NCBI GenBank assembly: GCA_018697195.1
Contig: CM031864.1
Span: 21,141,943 to 21,205,942, forward strand
From: Certhia americana
Lineage: Eukaryota > Chordata > Aves > Passeriformes > Certhiidae
Reading direction: 5' to 3'
DNA: 64,000 bases
Below, one piece after another: positions 40,201 through 52,600 of the stretch. The notes below the pieces were generated by a model, which was not told the DNA's origin, did no database searches, and saw only the letters and a program-made list of their open reading frames with translations. How positions within the stretch are numbered: position 1 is the stretch's first letter; each line of letters starts with the position of its first letter. Made by a program: the position numbers and the translations under genes.

Positions 40201-42361
40201 GGCAATGATAAGCCTGACTTCAACTGAAATGCATGTTTTAGAAAGACACAATCTATAAATTATTAAACCAGAAAACCTCTAGATTGCTAATCCCTATCTC
40301 CATCTGTATTTGCAGGTTTGTAACAGAATGGGGAATCATCTCCTACCTCTGAGACTATTTGCCAATTCTGTCAGTATTCAGTGCAGTGTAATATTATTCT
40401 CCAGGTAATGCAGCTTTGTTGCTTAGCAGCAGGTTCTGCTTGCCTACCTGACAGTTTTGGCTAATTTATATAGAAGTTAAAAAAAAATTTTAAAAAAAAG
40501 ACCCAAACCTGGATAAACCCCACCAATAAAAAGATTCTACTATTATCATCACTGGATACTAAAACAGGCCTGGAAAGTGGAAAGAACATTTTCTGAGTGC
40601 TGACTTGTACAGAAAAAAAATAATCTGACATTATGAAAGTACACAAAACTTCTTTAGCAACACATTGATTCTCAGAGAGCAAGAAACAAGTGGTGGCATT
40701 TAGGCACTCAGTGGGAGTGAGATACCAAGGCAAAGGTGAAAGAGCCAACATGCACTGTTTTTTTAATCATCATCTGTAAAAAAACAAATTTCACATCCCA
40801 TTGCAGAATATTCTACTAGACTTGATATAAAGGCAGAAAGTACAAAATTCAGATCTCCAGTTGCATATGTAGGCTTAGTGGTACAAGTAACAGACTGGCT
40901 TGTGCTATCAAGGTTGACTCATGTAATTTTGCCCAAATTTTTCAAGGGACCTTGGCTGATTTATTTTATCTCAAAGAAATACAGTACTTAACAATTCATT
41001 ATCCCCACCTTTTATCTATGTAAGTGATAGCCGCTTCTGCAGAGACTTTTTCCTACATTGTACCCTTTGTGATGCTGTGAGAAAGATGGTATCATAAATC
41101 TCACACTCTGTTTTAAAGCTTAGATTTAGGCTTCATTTTAGATAAGATGCAGTGGAACATATGGGGAGAAAAGTAGAGTGAAAAGAAGATTAATTGCACA
41201 TAATGGTCTGCTACCAAAATTTTCTGAAATTCACAAAAGGTTGATACAAGTGTAAATAAATTGAGAGTTACAGAGTGAGATACAGAGTCAAACAAGCTTT
41301 ATTGAGTTGTTGGTATATGTATATTAGACACCCCTTCCCTTGAGACATCCATGAACTGTTTTTTAATGGCTGGTCTAGGATTTTACTTCTGAGTGCATAA
41401 AAAAATGTAAATAATACAAGCTGAATCTACCAATTCAGATTCTCATGCTGCTACTCACTTGCAGAGTAAAACATTTCTCAGTTTAGGAAACTCACTCCGT
41501 TGCTGTATATACAAAAGCAAATGGATTCTGAAACAGCAAGGGAAGAAGCATCATTGTTCTTTCTTCATCTTTAAGCATTTTACAAAACCCTGGTTTTCAC
41601 TATCAAAGCTATTTCCTGCCTTAACCACTGACTGAATGGATAGAAAAGTATACATATTATCCACTCTAGTTCTAAATGTACTGTCCCTAAGTATCTGGTG
41701 AATAGCATGGCATTTGAAAATCTTTTCTAGACACAATATAGGTATTTCTCTCTGCAAAACTAGAAAAAGAAAAGCAGCTTACAGTGGTTATAATAAAGCC
41801 ACTTAGGTTACTGACTTTTTAAAATATAATAATTCACTACAGTTTGAATTGCTTAACTTATAATAATAATATGGAGCACAGGCAGAAGAAACATACACTG
41901 AAATGGGAGAAAACTAATACAAAAAAACAAAAAACAAAAAAAAAAAACCAAAACCCCAACATTAAAAGCCCAGACACATACCTAGTTCTAGTTAAATTAT
42001 ATTGTGAGGTTTGGCTCTTGAAACTGTAGTAACAACCAGCAAGTAATGGAATGAATAACAGTATTTCTTTTTAGAGAGTGAAAAGATGAGACTAATTAAT
42101 TAGCTATTCTCTGATTTATATACATGAAATAGCTGAGAGTGATGTTTTGAGGTTTAACAGAAGAAATAATCATTTTACATGCTTTTTTTTTACCAACAGT
42201 ACAAAAAAGCAGATCAAGAAATGGATAGGACAATTTCTTTTGGAAAGGATGATTATATTTTGTGTCTAACCTAACAAAATAAAAACAATTTTCTAATGAT
42301 CTAATTTTAAATGAGTTTTTCACTTGCAAAAATAGCCACTGTAAATGGACAGCTAATTGAA

Positions 42362-42377
42362 ATTATTATTATTATTA
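42362..42377. repeat. (ATT)n microsatellite
   Basis: Five tandem ATT units occur, embedded in AT-rich sequence. Confidence 0.85.
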
Positions 42378-44499
42378 GGAGGGAAATAGATGACAAAAGA
42401 TATATTTGGCATCCCTCAAGTACAGTGGACAGTCAATCTCTTTCTATTTTCCAAAATACCTTTGTTTCTGTCACAGCTCTAGGTTTAACCACACATTAGG
42501 CACACTCTAACTTGATGACAAAATTAGGTGGACTTTTTTAGAGGATAATTCTGGAGAATTTGGTATTTTGTGCTAGAGTGAATGTGACTGAATAATGGAA
42601 ATTAAGTAGTGGGTGGGCTTTACTCTGTGGAGCATAGGATAAAGTTCTAATGGCAAACAGCACCTCACCACAGACTCACTCTCTCAACGATTAACTTCTG
42701 TTTCTGCTGATGTTGTTTGTTAGACTGCCATGGCACTGTAGAATTTCTTTGCACTCTTAAAGGAGAGTAGCAGTTGCCTTGCTTTTTTACAAAAAGCTCC
42801 TTTCATTCATGAAAACAACAGTGCAGAAAGACATTTGAGAGTTTGCTGTCAGAATATTCAAGAACCTTCAAACTTTGTTGTTCCTTGGTGGAATAGCAAA
42901 CAAAATCAAAGCCAACTTTTAGTCCTTCTAAACCCAAACCAGCTGTGTGTCCTGACAGAGTCCCAAGCCCATCTCAGAGGGAGACCTAAACGAGCACCAG
43001 ACCTCTCCTCTTTCACAGGAGGAGGCAGCTGCACTGACCAGGATGACCAGCAGACCATGGCACAACACAGTACCTATGAGTCTGTCTCTCAAGTCTTCTT
43101 GTTAGCTGTGCTTACATTCACAGAAAACAAATCTTTGCTCATGCACACAAAAGCCAGAAAATTAAAATCAAAAACCTGTGAATTCATCATATTCTTTTTT
43201 CTAGGCTAACCATATCTATTTGAAGAGCTTTAGTATGCTCCTAGCAAATTAGCCAGTTACTGAAAATCAATCTAATTTTCAGAACCTCAGAACAAAGCCT
43301 CTTGCCACACTTGCTCCCCGTAACACAAAGATATTTTATAGCAAGAATAGCTGTATTACTTTCAGTAAAGAGACAAGGGAAGAAAAGAAGCTTAGCATAC
43401 CAACAGATACAATATACTTCAGTTTTCTCTTGTAAAACAGAAGTCAGAACCTCTGGGTTTGCATAGTGCAAATTTATGAAGTGGTATAAACTGTCCTTTA
43501 AAAAGAAAAAAGAAACACCAAAACTTTCAGATTAAAGGATTTGTCATTGAATATTTTATAAAAATAAATTTGTGTAAAGTCTTTGGCATTATGAAGAAAA
43601 CACCTGAGTCTGAGGCAGAAAAACCAAAAATATTTCACTGATTAAAAGTCCTTGAATTAATCTCTGATGTAGCTGTCATATTTTCATTTTCTGTCTTAAA
43701 GAGGATGTAGTTACAATACAGTTTGTAACTGTATGTAATTGTATGTAGTTACAATACTTTGTTCTGTCAATAGCAGATCAAAAGCAGACATGAAACAAGG
43801 CAGAATTCTCTTTTTCCCTGTTTATTACTTCACGCCTGTTTATTCATTACTCTTTGCAAACTGCTGAAGGCCTGAATCATAACCCAGCTTAGCCCAAAAT
43901 GGCGAGGTTGTTTCAAATATGCTCAAGCAGCTCTGTTAATGATAAAATCATTTTATCCCACATCTTCTTACGTGTTTAGGTTGATAATGACATCAATGCC
44001 CTTTTAAGGAGGCAACCCTTGATTAGTAAAAATAATTGGAATTCAAATAGGAGCTTTAAGAAGGGTTATGTTCCAGAAATAGTTTGCCATTTATGTGGCA
44101 ATAAAAGAGTCAATTTTCACTTTGTTACATGAAAAAAACATTTAAAATATGAATTTTTTAAATGAATGGACTATGGACTTGGCATTTTTGTCACCTTTCA
44201 GCTGGGAGGCTTGAAGAAACACACAGTATATTCTCTGGTGTATCCAGGGCGAAATTAGTTTGAAAGTTTTGAAGATATGAAAATACTACTTCAAGAAGAA
44301 GATAATCCCTTCAGGTTGTTATTTCTAGAGACCTGGCCTTGAGCCCTGATGTTTCATTCCAGGCCACAGTCTATGAGCACAGGTCTCTGTTTGGCAGGGC
44401 CAACAGATTCACACGACCAATGGGTTTAGGAATGTCACGCCTAAAAGAGGAGTTAAAAATATGAAATCACTGAGGTTAGTGGAATGGCAGCCTAAAAGG

Positions 44500-44526
44500 A
44501 AATAAAATAAATAAATAAAAATAAAT
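44500..44526. repeat. (AATA)n low-complexity tract
   Basis: Imperfect tandem AATA/AAATA units occur, next to more AT-rich sequence. Confidence 0.85.
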
Positions 44527-45824
44527 TACTTTTATTTAAAAGAAATCATCATACAAGCCCCTGTGGAAAACAGTATGCTGTCATCACTTGTCTGGTTATT
44601 AATCTTAGGAACATGTGAAGGATATTGTTTTCTGATATTTGAGTCTTCTTAAAAAGAGATAACTTGGATTATCCTAAAAGCACCTCCCAGAAACTAGCAA
44701 AGATATTTTTTCTGAAAATCACAGAAACATTTCATTATATAAATCCTTAAGTAGTGCTTAAGATAAAGTCAAGGGATGCCCTATAATCCATGTATCTAGA
44801 CACATATTTCTAAAGCTAGTCAATCTTTGCAAAGAAAGAAATAATATAAATACTTTTTGAAAGAATGATGCAGTCACCAATTTAATGGGATGAGCCAAAT
44901 TAGGAGACCTGGAACAGCACACAACTGCTTTGTTAATTTCCATGTATTTTTCCAGTTTTGCAACATTAAAAGGAAACTGTCTCAATCAGTTCAGCCAACA
45001 GAATCTGTTTCTTCTCAAGTCGCATCACTGTCCTGATATCCAGAACATTTTACCTGCTTTTTGCTTTACCATTAATTCATATTCTCTTCACATATGGCTT
45101 CCAACAGCTATGATAGGCAAATCATTTTAAAGAAATTAAATATAATCATTAACTACAGAAATACAAAGAATTTTAATAATTTAAAAAAAAAAGCTTTCAT
45201 CTGGGCAGTCCTTGTCAAAAGCCCCTGGCTTGCAGCAAGACTTCAAAACTTACCATTTTACTATTCAGACAACATAAAGCTATTATAGGTGCCACCCAGG
45301 AATAGAAGAAATAATAACTTATTTTATCTGACACTGATGGATTGGAATTAAAATATAAATGAATTAGGCACATTTAGATAATTTTCATAACTGCAGTTGC
45401 TAGATGTCAAGGTTTCAGTGCAAATCTCACATCGAATATTATTTTATGGCTTCCCTAGACAAACAGATGGTCTCCTCCAACAAGAAGGCACACCAGAGAA
45501 AAGAATGAACCTGCATTAATTCTGACAGCATACTTTAAAGAGAAATTAATCTCTTCCTCAGTCTAAATTTAAATAATCATTTAGGTCTCAAATCAGTAAC
45601 AATGTTTGGCTCCCATTCTAGAATAGCCCACATAATGCCACAGAGGCCTGCAGAAGCCCAGCATGACCATCTGCAACGTAGGAGCCTGAACATATTTTAT
45701 TCTTTAAATTGAGTTATGCCCTTTGGTGGTAGCTACCCAGGTCCTATAATTATCCAGAGGTGCAAATGGTAGCTAAGAAAAAGAAAACAAAAACAAAAGC
45801 ACAAACACAGAAAAAAGCCCCAGT

Positions 45825-46140
45825 CGGGCCCAGCAGGACGTGTGTGGAGGTGAGAGCAGAGTTATGAAATGGCTCCATGGGGAGCAGCCTGTGCACACAG
45901 CAGCTGCCATGGCAGGGCCTGGGGATCACCGCCCAGCACCACTGCTCCTCAGGTCATGGCTTGCTGTCACTGCCCTCCAGGGACAGTCCCTGGGCACAGT
46001 GACTGCCAGGGGGCTCTGCCAGCCCTCCCCAGGGATGGCACAGAACCAGCCATGGCTCCTCCAGCAGGCTGCAGGCACTGGGCACCGGCAGCACTGCCCA
46101 CACAATGCCCGGGGTCTGGGCATGGGGCTGGGAGGGTGAG
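45825..46140. other. GC-rich island flanking the minisatellite
   Basis: Composition changes sharply here from AT-rich to GC-rich, with several CpGs (for example near 45,830, 45,930, 46,086 and 46,110). The sequence is not an obvious repeat but already contains scattered GGCA and CAGGG words that lead into the tandem array. It could be an older, degenerate part of the same array or a small CpG-bearing island. No promoter motif or gene start is evident. Confidence 0.6.
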
Positions 46141-46500
46141 GGCAGGCAGGGCACAGGGCACAGCACAGGGCACAGCAGATGATACAGGGCACAGCCACAG
46201 GGCACAGGGCACAGGGCACAGCACATGGCACAGCAGATGGCACAGGACACAGGCACAGGGCACAGCAGATGATACAGGGCACAGGACACAGGCACAGGGA
46301 GCAGCCACGGAGCACAGGGCAACAGGGCACAGGGCACAGCACAGGGAACAGCACAGGGCACAAGGCACAGGGCATAGGGCTCAGGGTGCAGGAACAGGGC
46401 ACAAGGCACAGGGCAACAGGGTACAGGACATGGGAAACAGGACACAGGGCACAGGGAACAGGGCACAGGGAACAGGGCACAGGGAACAGGGCACAGGGCC
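46141..46500 (+). repeat. GGGCACA heptamer minisatellite with G-quadruplex potential
   Basis: The array is built from the 7-base unit GGGCACA with variants GGGAACA, AGGCACA and CAGCACA. A 26-base word starting GGGCACAGCAGATGATAC occurs at 46,168-46,193 and again at 46,258-46,283, exactly 90 bases apart, so the left part also has a longer period. The right end (46,446-46,498) has eight GGG tracts separated by 4-base spacers, a textbook G-quadruplex pattern on the plus strand. The unit has no stop codon in any frame on either strand, and this alone explains the 214-256 codon frames that overlap on both strands. I see no reason to believe they are translated. Confidence 0.95.
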
Positions 46501-46660
46501 GAGGCTGCTGAGAGCAGGGCGCACACGAGGCCTCCCGTGCCACTCCACTTGCTCCTGTGGCACAGGCCAACCTGCCTCTGGTGGCAGCTCAGACACACTC
46601 TGCTGAGGGGACCATCACCAGGGATCATCCTGGCTCCTGCCAGATGATGGTAGGCTTCAT
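46501..46660. other. GC-rich right flank of the minisatellite
   Basis: Composition stays GC-rich for about 150 bases after the last repeat units, with CpGs near 46,500, 46,520 and 46,536. It then returns to AT-rich sequence. No gene is recognised. Confidence 0.6.
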
Positions 46661-49600
46661 CACCAGCCAACAGAGCTTTCTTCAGACTGCAGACACCACA
46701 ACAAAATGTGTGTGGGACAGCCATGAAGTAATCTCACAGTGCACAACTGTTTCTTAGCTGGATTCCTTTGTAACTAAGGGCACATTGATTTAAATTGCCT
46801 CATCCTTGACTAAAATAAAAGTCTTCTCTGGGCAGCAGCTTGGTCTCATGAAGCGTTTACTGTTGTTTATACGTGAAAAAAATTTGAGTACATTTATTTG
46901 TCTGATCTCAAAACAAGACTGTGAAATAATGACTGAACAGAAGGGAGACTCTGAAACAATTTGATATTGTCTTTGTTAAGAAGTCAAATTATGTTTATAA
47001 TTGGCACTTCACTAGAACTCTGCAACTTTCTCCTGTCATCAACTCACCTAAGCAAAACTCCTGATATTCAAGTAGTTATTAATTAAAAAACTGTAAACAA
47101 AAGACAACCAGCAATAAGAATTTACATGAAGCTGATATTTTAGCACTGAGAGAAGTGAATCCATCTTAATGTGATGGTAAGTATAATGCCTCAATACCAC
47201 AAGCAATTATAAGAAAAATTATATAGGCAAAATATAGGCAAAAAACCCCCAATAACTGTTCTTAAAAGTACATCTATGGGTTAGGGAGAGTTAGGTTCTT
47301 TTTTGAATACTGTTAAGTATTTTCAAAGGAACATCAACATCAAACTCCAGAATTTCACATCAGGCTTGAGAAAGTAAACAGATTAGAGATGAGACATCAT
47401 GAGCTACACTGGTACCAAGTAAGGAACTCTTTTTCTTCTAGTCCACATCATTCAACACAATTACAAAGACTGACACTGAAGGTCCCTAATAAGTAAACTA
47501 CAAATAAGTACAGACAGTTATATTTGGTAATATTTGTACAAACCTCAAATATCATAATGCTAATCTCAGACTCTTAAAAAAGTAATTGAGTAAAAAAAAG
47601 TCAAAGTTTCTAAACCAAACAAATCATAGTTCCTTCTTAGAAGTTATAAACCATGTACAGTCCTGCATAAATACCACTGCAGGAATACTATTAACTTGTT
47701 GCATTTGCTGCACCACTGTGACCATATAAAATTCCTCCATATCAGGAGGCTGTTTTTCTCTCAATTAACACTCATCTACATCTTTACATGAGCTTCTGCT
47801 CAAAGACCTGTCTCCCTCTTTGTGGCAGACCTGCCTCCTTGTTGTGGCCAGCTTTGGAGCAAGCAGCACAGAATCAACATGTGCAGGTCAAGCACAGTGT
47901 CAGTGCTGTTGTTGAGTTGCAAACAGTTATTTGTAGCAAGAACAGTATTCTTCAAGTGTAAAGGTGCAATATGTCCCTTGCAAGGGAACAAAACAGACAG
48001 CAAATAAAGTGAAAAAACAAACAGCTATGCATTCTATTTTCAAATAATTTCTTTTATCTCTCAATCCTATTTGTGACTTTCTTTTTCTACTGAAAACTAC
48101 TGGACATTACAGTACATACAATTTAACATGTTCCTTCTACAGTCCCTCTAAGTTTTCCTTCTTCTGAGCTCAAAGTGTAGAATTTATTAAAAGTAAGTCA
48201 GTTCTTATGTAGCATTTAGTTGGAATACATTCACATAATTTCCACTCTTTTTTTTCAGTCTCCTTGTTTTTTAAAATGCAGCCTGTACTTACTGTTTTTC
48301 TGTGGTACTTCATTCCTGTTTGAATGGATCTTTTACCCAAAAACCCCAAATGTAAGCCAGCATTTCTCATTTGTTTCTACTGAAGCAAAATCTCAAAACT
48401 ATACAGGAAATTTCGTTGTAGAAGCAGTAGCACAACTAGCCAGAGAACAATCCAGAAAGGAAATGGCAGAAATTAAAAAAAAATTTCAAAAATAGTAGCA
48501 GGGACTAATATAAATATATAATAGACAATAGCACAAAGACCTTCAGAAAGCTCAAATATTTAACTGGATTATGTGACTGCCACTATAAAGAGCAGAACTG
48601 CCTTAAAATGACATTTTTGGATCATGCACTTAAAGGCATGGAAAAACGTCTTTCTTATGATGCACCCAGAAGTATTTAGCACTTTCACACCAAGTGATTT
48701 CTAGTTCCAGTTTTTTATTTATTTTCTCTACCACAATCCATTCTCTGATCAAGCTAACTGTATACATGCTTTCAGGTGGCTCTGTAGACACATCAGGTAG
48801 GACATGCCCAGAGCACAGCAGCAGGTTTTATCTAAAGAGTCATGCTCCTTTGCAGAGACAACAATGACATCTTGGGATATGGAATTTCTTAAGCAAATAT
48901 TTTTAACTATCGTGCATTATATTTCTTGTTAATAACTTTCCCTTCTCTAACAGTCTTGGACTAGAATCAATGGAAAATGTGCAGAGCAATATCCCTTTCT
49001 TTGCAAATTGAAGTAATGTATGTATTGAGTATTTAATCTGCTAAAATAAAAAATGCAGATTTTTCCTCTACACCTCCAACTACATTAAAAAATTTTGCCA
49101 AACAGTAGACTCAGAGATTCTTTTTTGTTTGTTTGTTTGTTTTTTTTGTTTAGTTATGGCAAATAGTTAAATATAAGATTTAGAAAAAGGACATTGAAAA
49201 CCTCAGATCTCGAATTTAGGTAGAAAATAAGAGTCTGCAAATTAAGAATATTTTTATACTGGAGAAGAAAAAGGAGTTTTCACAGTGAAGCGAGTTAAAC
49301 AGCATTCCAGGAAAAAAATCTAAAGAAAATTGAACAAAAACATTCCAAAGAAGCAAACTAACTAACTACAAAAACAAATGAAAAATAAGCCCCACACCAA
49401 AACAACACAATGCCTTGGTAATTTTAAAAACATAGAAATATTTTGTACGCTTACTTCTGGACCCCCCATTTCTCTTTGGAAGTGCACCCCAGTGAGTCAG
49501 TACCGCAGTGACCACTGCAAATTTTTATGTGTCTATTTATTCTGCTATTCTATAAAAGTGTCCATTAGTTACTGCTATTTCCCATTTCACGTGGTGTGTA

Positions 49601-52600
49601 CATACCATTCATGAGGTGGAAGAGACTGCAAATGAAGCTACACAGCTACATGGAGAATGCATCGTGTGATACATATAAATATCCTCACATGCAATTTCCA
49701 ACAAAACAAAAACGTAAATGAAAATATGAAGGTCTGTCATAGTAACAGTTTGGGCTTTTCTTTCTCCCAAGAAGCCTTTATTTCATAGCTATCTTCACTG
49801 ACACAATAGCAGAATTGACTTGCAGTCTATCTTAATTTGCAGCAGACAACAGTTTAAAAGAAAAAAAAAAAAAAATAGAACAGTGCTGTGTAATGGGAGC
49901 TGACCTGGAGATTGAGATTATTGCTGCTGAGAAACCAGAGCCCACACGGCAAACACTTCTGACAGATCTGGTGCTGACAGGAGCTGCCACGGCTGGCACA
50001 TCCCTGCTCTCAGCTTCTGGGCTAATGGTGTGGGGAAGAAATCCCTTTCAGAATGCCCCAGGGCTGCCTTACAAGGGAACCAAACCAAAGGAAGCGGGGA
50101 ACAGTCAAGAAAATCCACTGCAGAGAGCAGTACTGAGTGTGAACTGAAATGCTGGCACTGATCCACCCAGAAAACACAAACCCAACCACTGGGGTGATCT
50201 GATCACTCCTTCCTTAGAGAGTCCATCAATGAGATTTTCTACAGTCTGAGCTGTTTCAGATGTTGGCTGCAAGAAAGCATAAGGAGCATTTCCTAGTAAG
50301 ACAAATAAAGAGAGGTCAACAAATGCCAGAAAAAATACTGCTTCTACTTTTACTGTCAACTATTACTGCAAATCTTCACCTTTTACAATGTCATCATTCA
50401 AGGTGTGACTGTTGATTCACTGTTTTGTAATGGAAGATATTTTATTAGCAAGGAAAGAAGATTTACTGGTCATTAAAATGGTTTCTCTTGATTGCAACAT
50501 AGATGCTGGAGAGATTTTAGTTTTATCACTTGTAAAGATACTTCAGGAAAGAAATATATCCTCAATTTGTTTATAACTAAACCTGCACTAATTACTGACC
50601 AGTGGCAATCAGAGTTGCTCATTTAACAACCAACAGTGAGATAGGCACAAGAAGTGCAGTGGGGAAGAAAGTGAGAGCAAGCCTAAGCACTAAACTAAAA
50701 ATAAGAATAAGGGAAGGAAATGAAGATCATTCCTACAGACTCCCATAGTATTTCAAATGCCCAGCAGCAGTATTATAAAGACAGTAACATTCAGAATGAA
50801 GCTTTAGCCATCTAGCTCTGAGAGCTGCTCAAAGTTGGTCATGAGCATAGGAGTTGCAGCTACAACAGAAACAATTTCTGATCACTGGAGAACTGGTTTG
50901 ACAGCAGAGCTGGAGGATGACATGAACACAGAAGTAGGATCGATGACAGACCTGCATTTACGTGCCCGTAAGCGTGAATCCTCAGACATTCCCATGCCCA
51001 GTTCCTGGGTTCAGGGGCACTGCTTTATTGGGAAAGAGATACCAAAGTCTCTGGTTCAAATTTACTGTTGTGTAATCATGGAGCAGGCAATCAATCCACC
51101 TTTCCACCCTGGCTGACCACGGTATTTAGAACTACAAAATTAGCCAAGGACCACAGTGAGAGTTCTTGAAGTCTGCAAATATTTTCTCATTTTTCTCCTC
51201 CTCAGTAGCTGTAAAATATGCAGGACGTGACAAAGTGTCAATCAAACTCACCCTGTGAAACCAGTTCTAAAAATAGTGAGAATCACAGTTATTCATCAGG
51301 GAAGGGTCCAGAGAAACTCCTACCATATGTTTTTCCCCCAAACCTAACTAAACTACCTATCTGAAAATCATTCACCTGCTAGTATTTGTACTCCACCAAA
51401 AGTGGATGTTGAAGCCCTACAGAAATGACAGGTGGACAACTGCAACACAATCTCACTGCAAAGAGAGTTCCCTGATCTCTGGCCTAGCTCAGACACATAC
51501 ACAATAAAGAACACATGGATAATGCTTTTTTTAAATACCAAGAAACCCCTCAAATATTTCCAGAATGTGTTAGAAACTGAAGAGAGTTTTTCAGGGTTGT
51601 GGGGATCTGAAGAGCTGTTCTAAGTGTTGGAAAAGTGTTTTGTTCAGACCTGATAGGCTGAGGCAACAAAATAAAAATTAACCTTGAAAAAACACATGTA
51701 CCTTATTACAAAATTTTATGTACATGTGCAGACATAACTAAATAAAACTTCAGTTTGAAAAAGAGAAAAAAAAAAATCCTGTCAAGGTGACCTCTTCGGG
51801 TTTAGTTTGATAAGCAAATGTAAATTCTTGCTTTCAGTCTGCTAGAATACTCAAATTGTATTTTAATTAGCTTAAATTAACGTTATATAAAAAAAATATT
51901 TACCCACAGGGAAAAATATCTTCACAATAATAAGAGAAAACAGATGGAATTTGTATGGCATTTTAAATACACATTTGCTTAATGCTTTACTTGTTTAAGA
52001 GTTGACTCTCAGCCCTCTTGAAGTTCAGGTCATATTTCCACTTGACTTTTATGAAAACTGAACCAGCACTTCAAATATCAAAGGAAAAACCTTGAGATAC
52101 AAACAATGAATAAGGACAAAATCAGATTTATAAAGTTAATAAAGAAACCAAAGTCTTGTACTCAAAAAAATAAGAAAAAGGGAGCTTTATTGCAAAATCT
52201 AAGAATGATGTGCCTCTTCTGCTTAACATTACAGAAACCAGGCATTTAGGATAGGGTTCCTAAAATTGATTCAGATTTCATGATGCACACGTTCATTAAA
52301 TTAGTTTTTAATTGTTAAAGGACCCATTCTGTGCCCTTCCAGGGAGTGGAAGCAACTGTTTGAGAATAAATGTAACAGAGCACCATCATCAACAAATATA
52401 TTTTTGTTTTAAAGAAAACTGAATATCAAAATCTTTATCCTCAGCTTCACAAAAGAATAAAAAATCTTTGTAAGCTTGCATACATAATTAAATTTCAGAA
52501 CTATGCATATACATTTATAATATTCTAGAATGCTAACCTGAATATTAGAACTACTGCTGTCTATTTTAACTCCCCCTTTTCTTCCAAAGGTGGCCTATTA

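Larger units (their letters stand above)
37244..45820. other. AT-rich unique sequence, no gene recognised
   Basis: The block contains a CpG-retaining stretch at 37,380-37,660 that may be a conserved element, an (ATT)n tract at 42,362-42,377, a duplicated 15-mer at 43,705-43,757 and an (AATA)n tract at 44,500-44,526. The 124-codon plus-strand frame at 42,835 does not look like a known protein. Confidence 0.55.

Noticed and set aside
40316..40404. Plus-strand 89-nt exon-like segment with a TTTGCAG acceptor and CCAG|GTAATG donor
   Set aside because: It is open in one frame, but the peptide is not protein-like. It shows that such pseudo-exons occur by chance on either strand.
42835..43209. 124-codon plus-strand frame
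   Set aside because: Its length is within chance for the window, and it shows no domain, no splice context and no familiar motif.
45840..46724. Overlapping 245, 214 and 256 codon frames on both strands
   Set aside because: They arise because the 7-base repeat has no stop in any frame. Low-complexity products on both strands argue against a gene.
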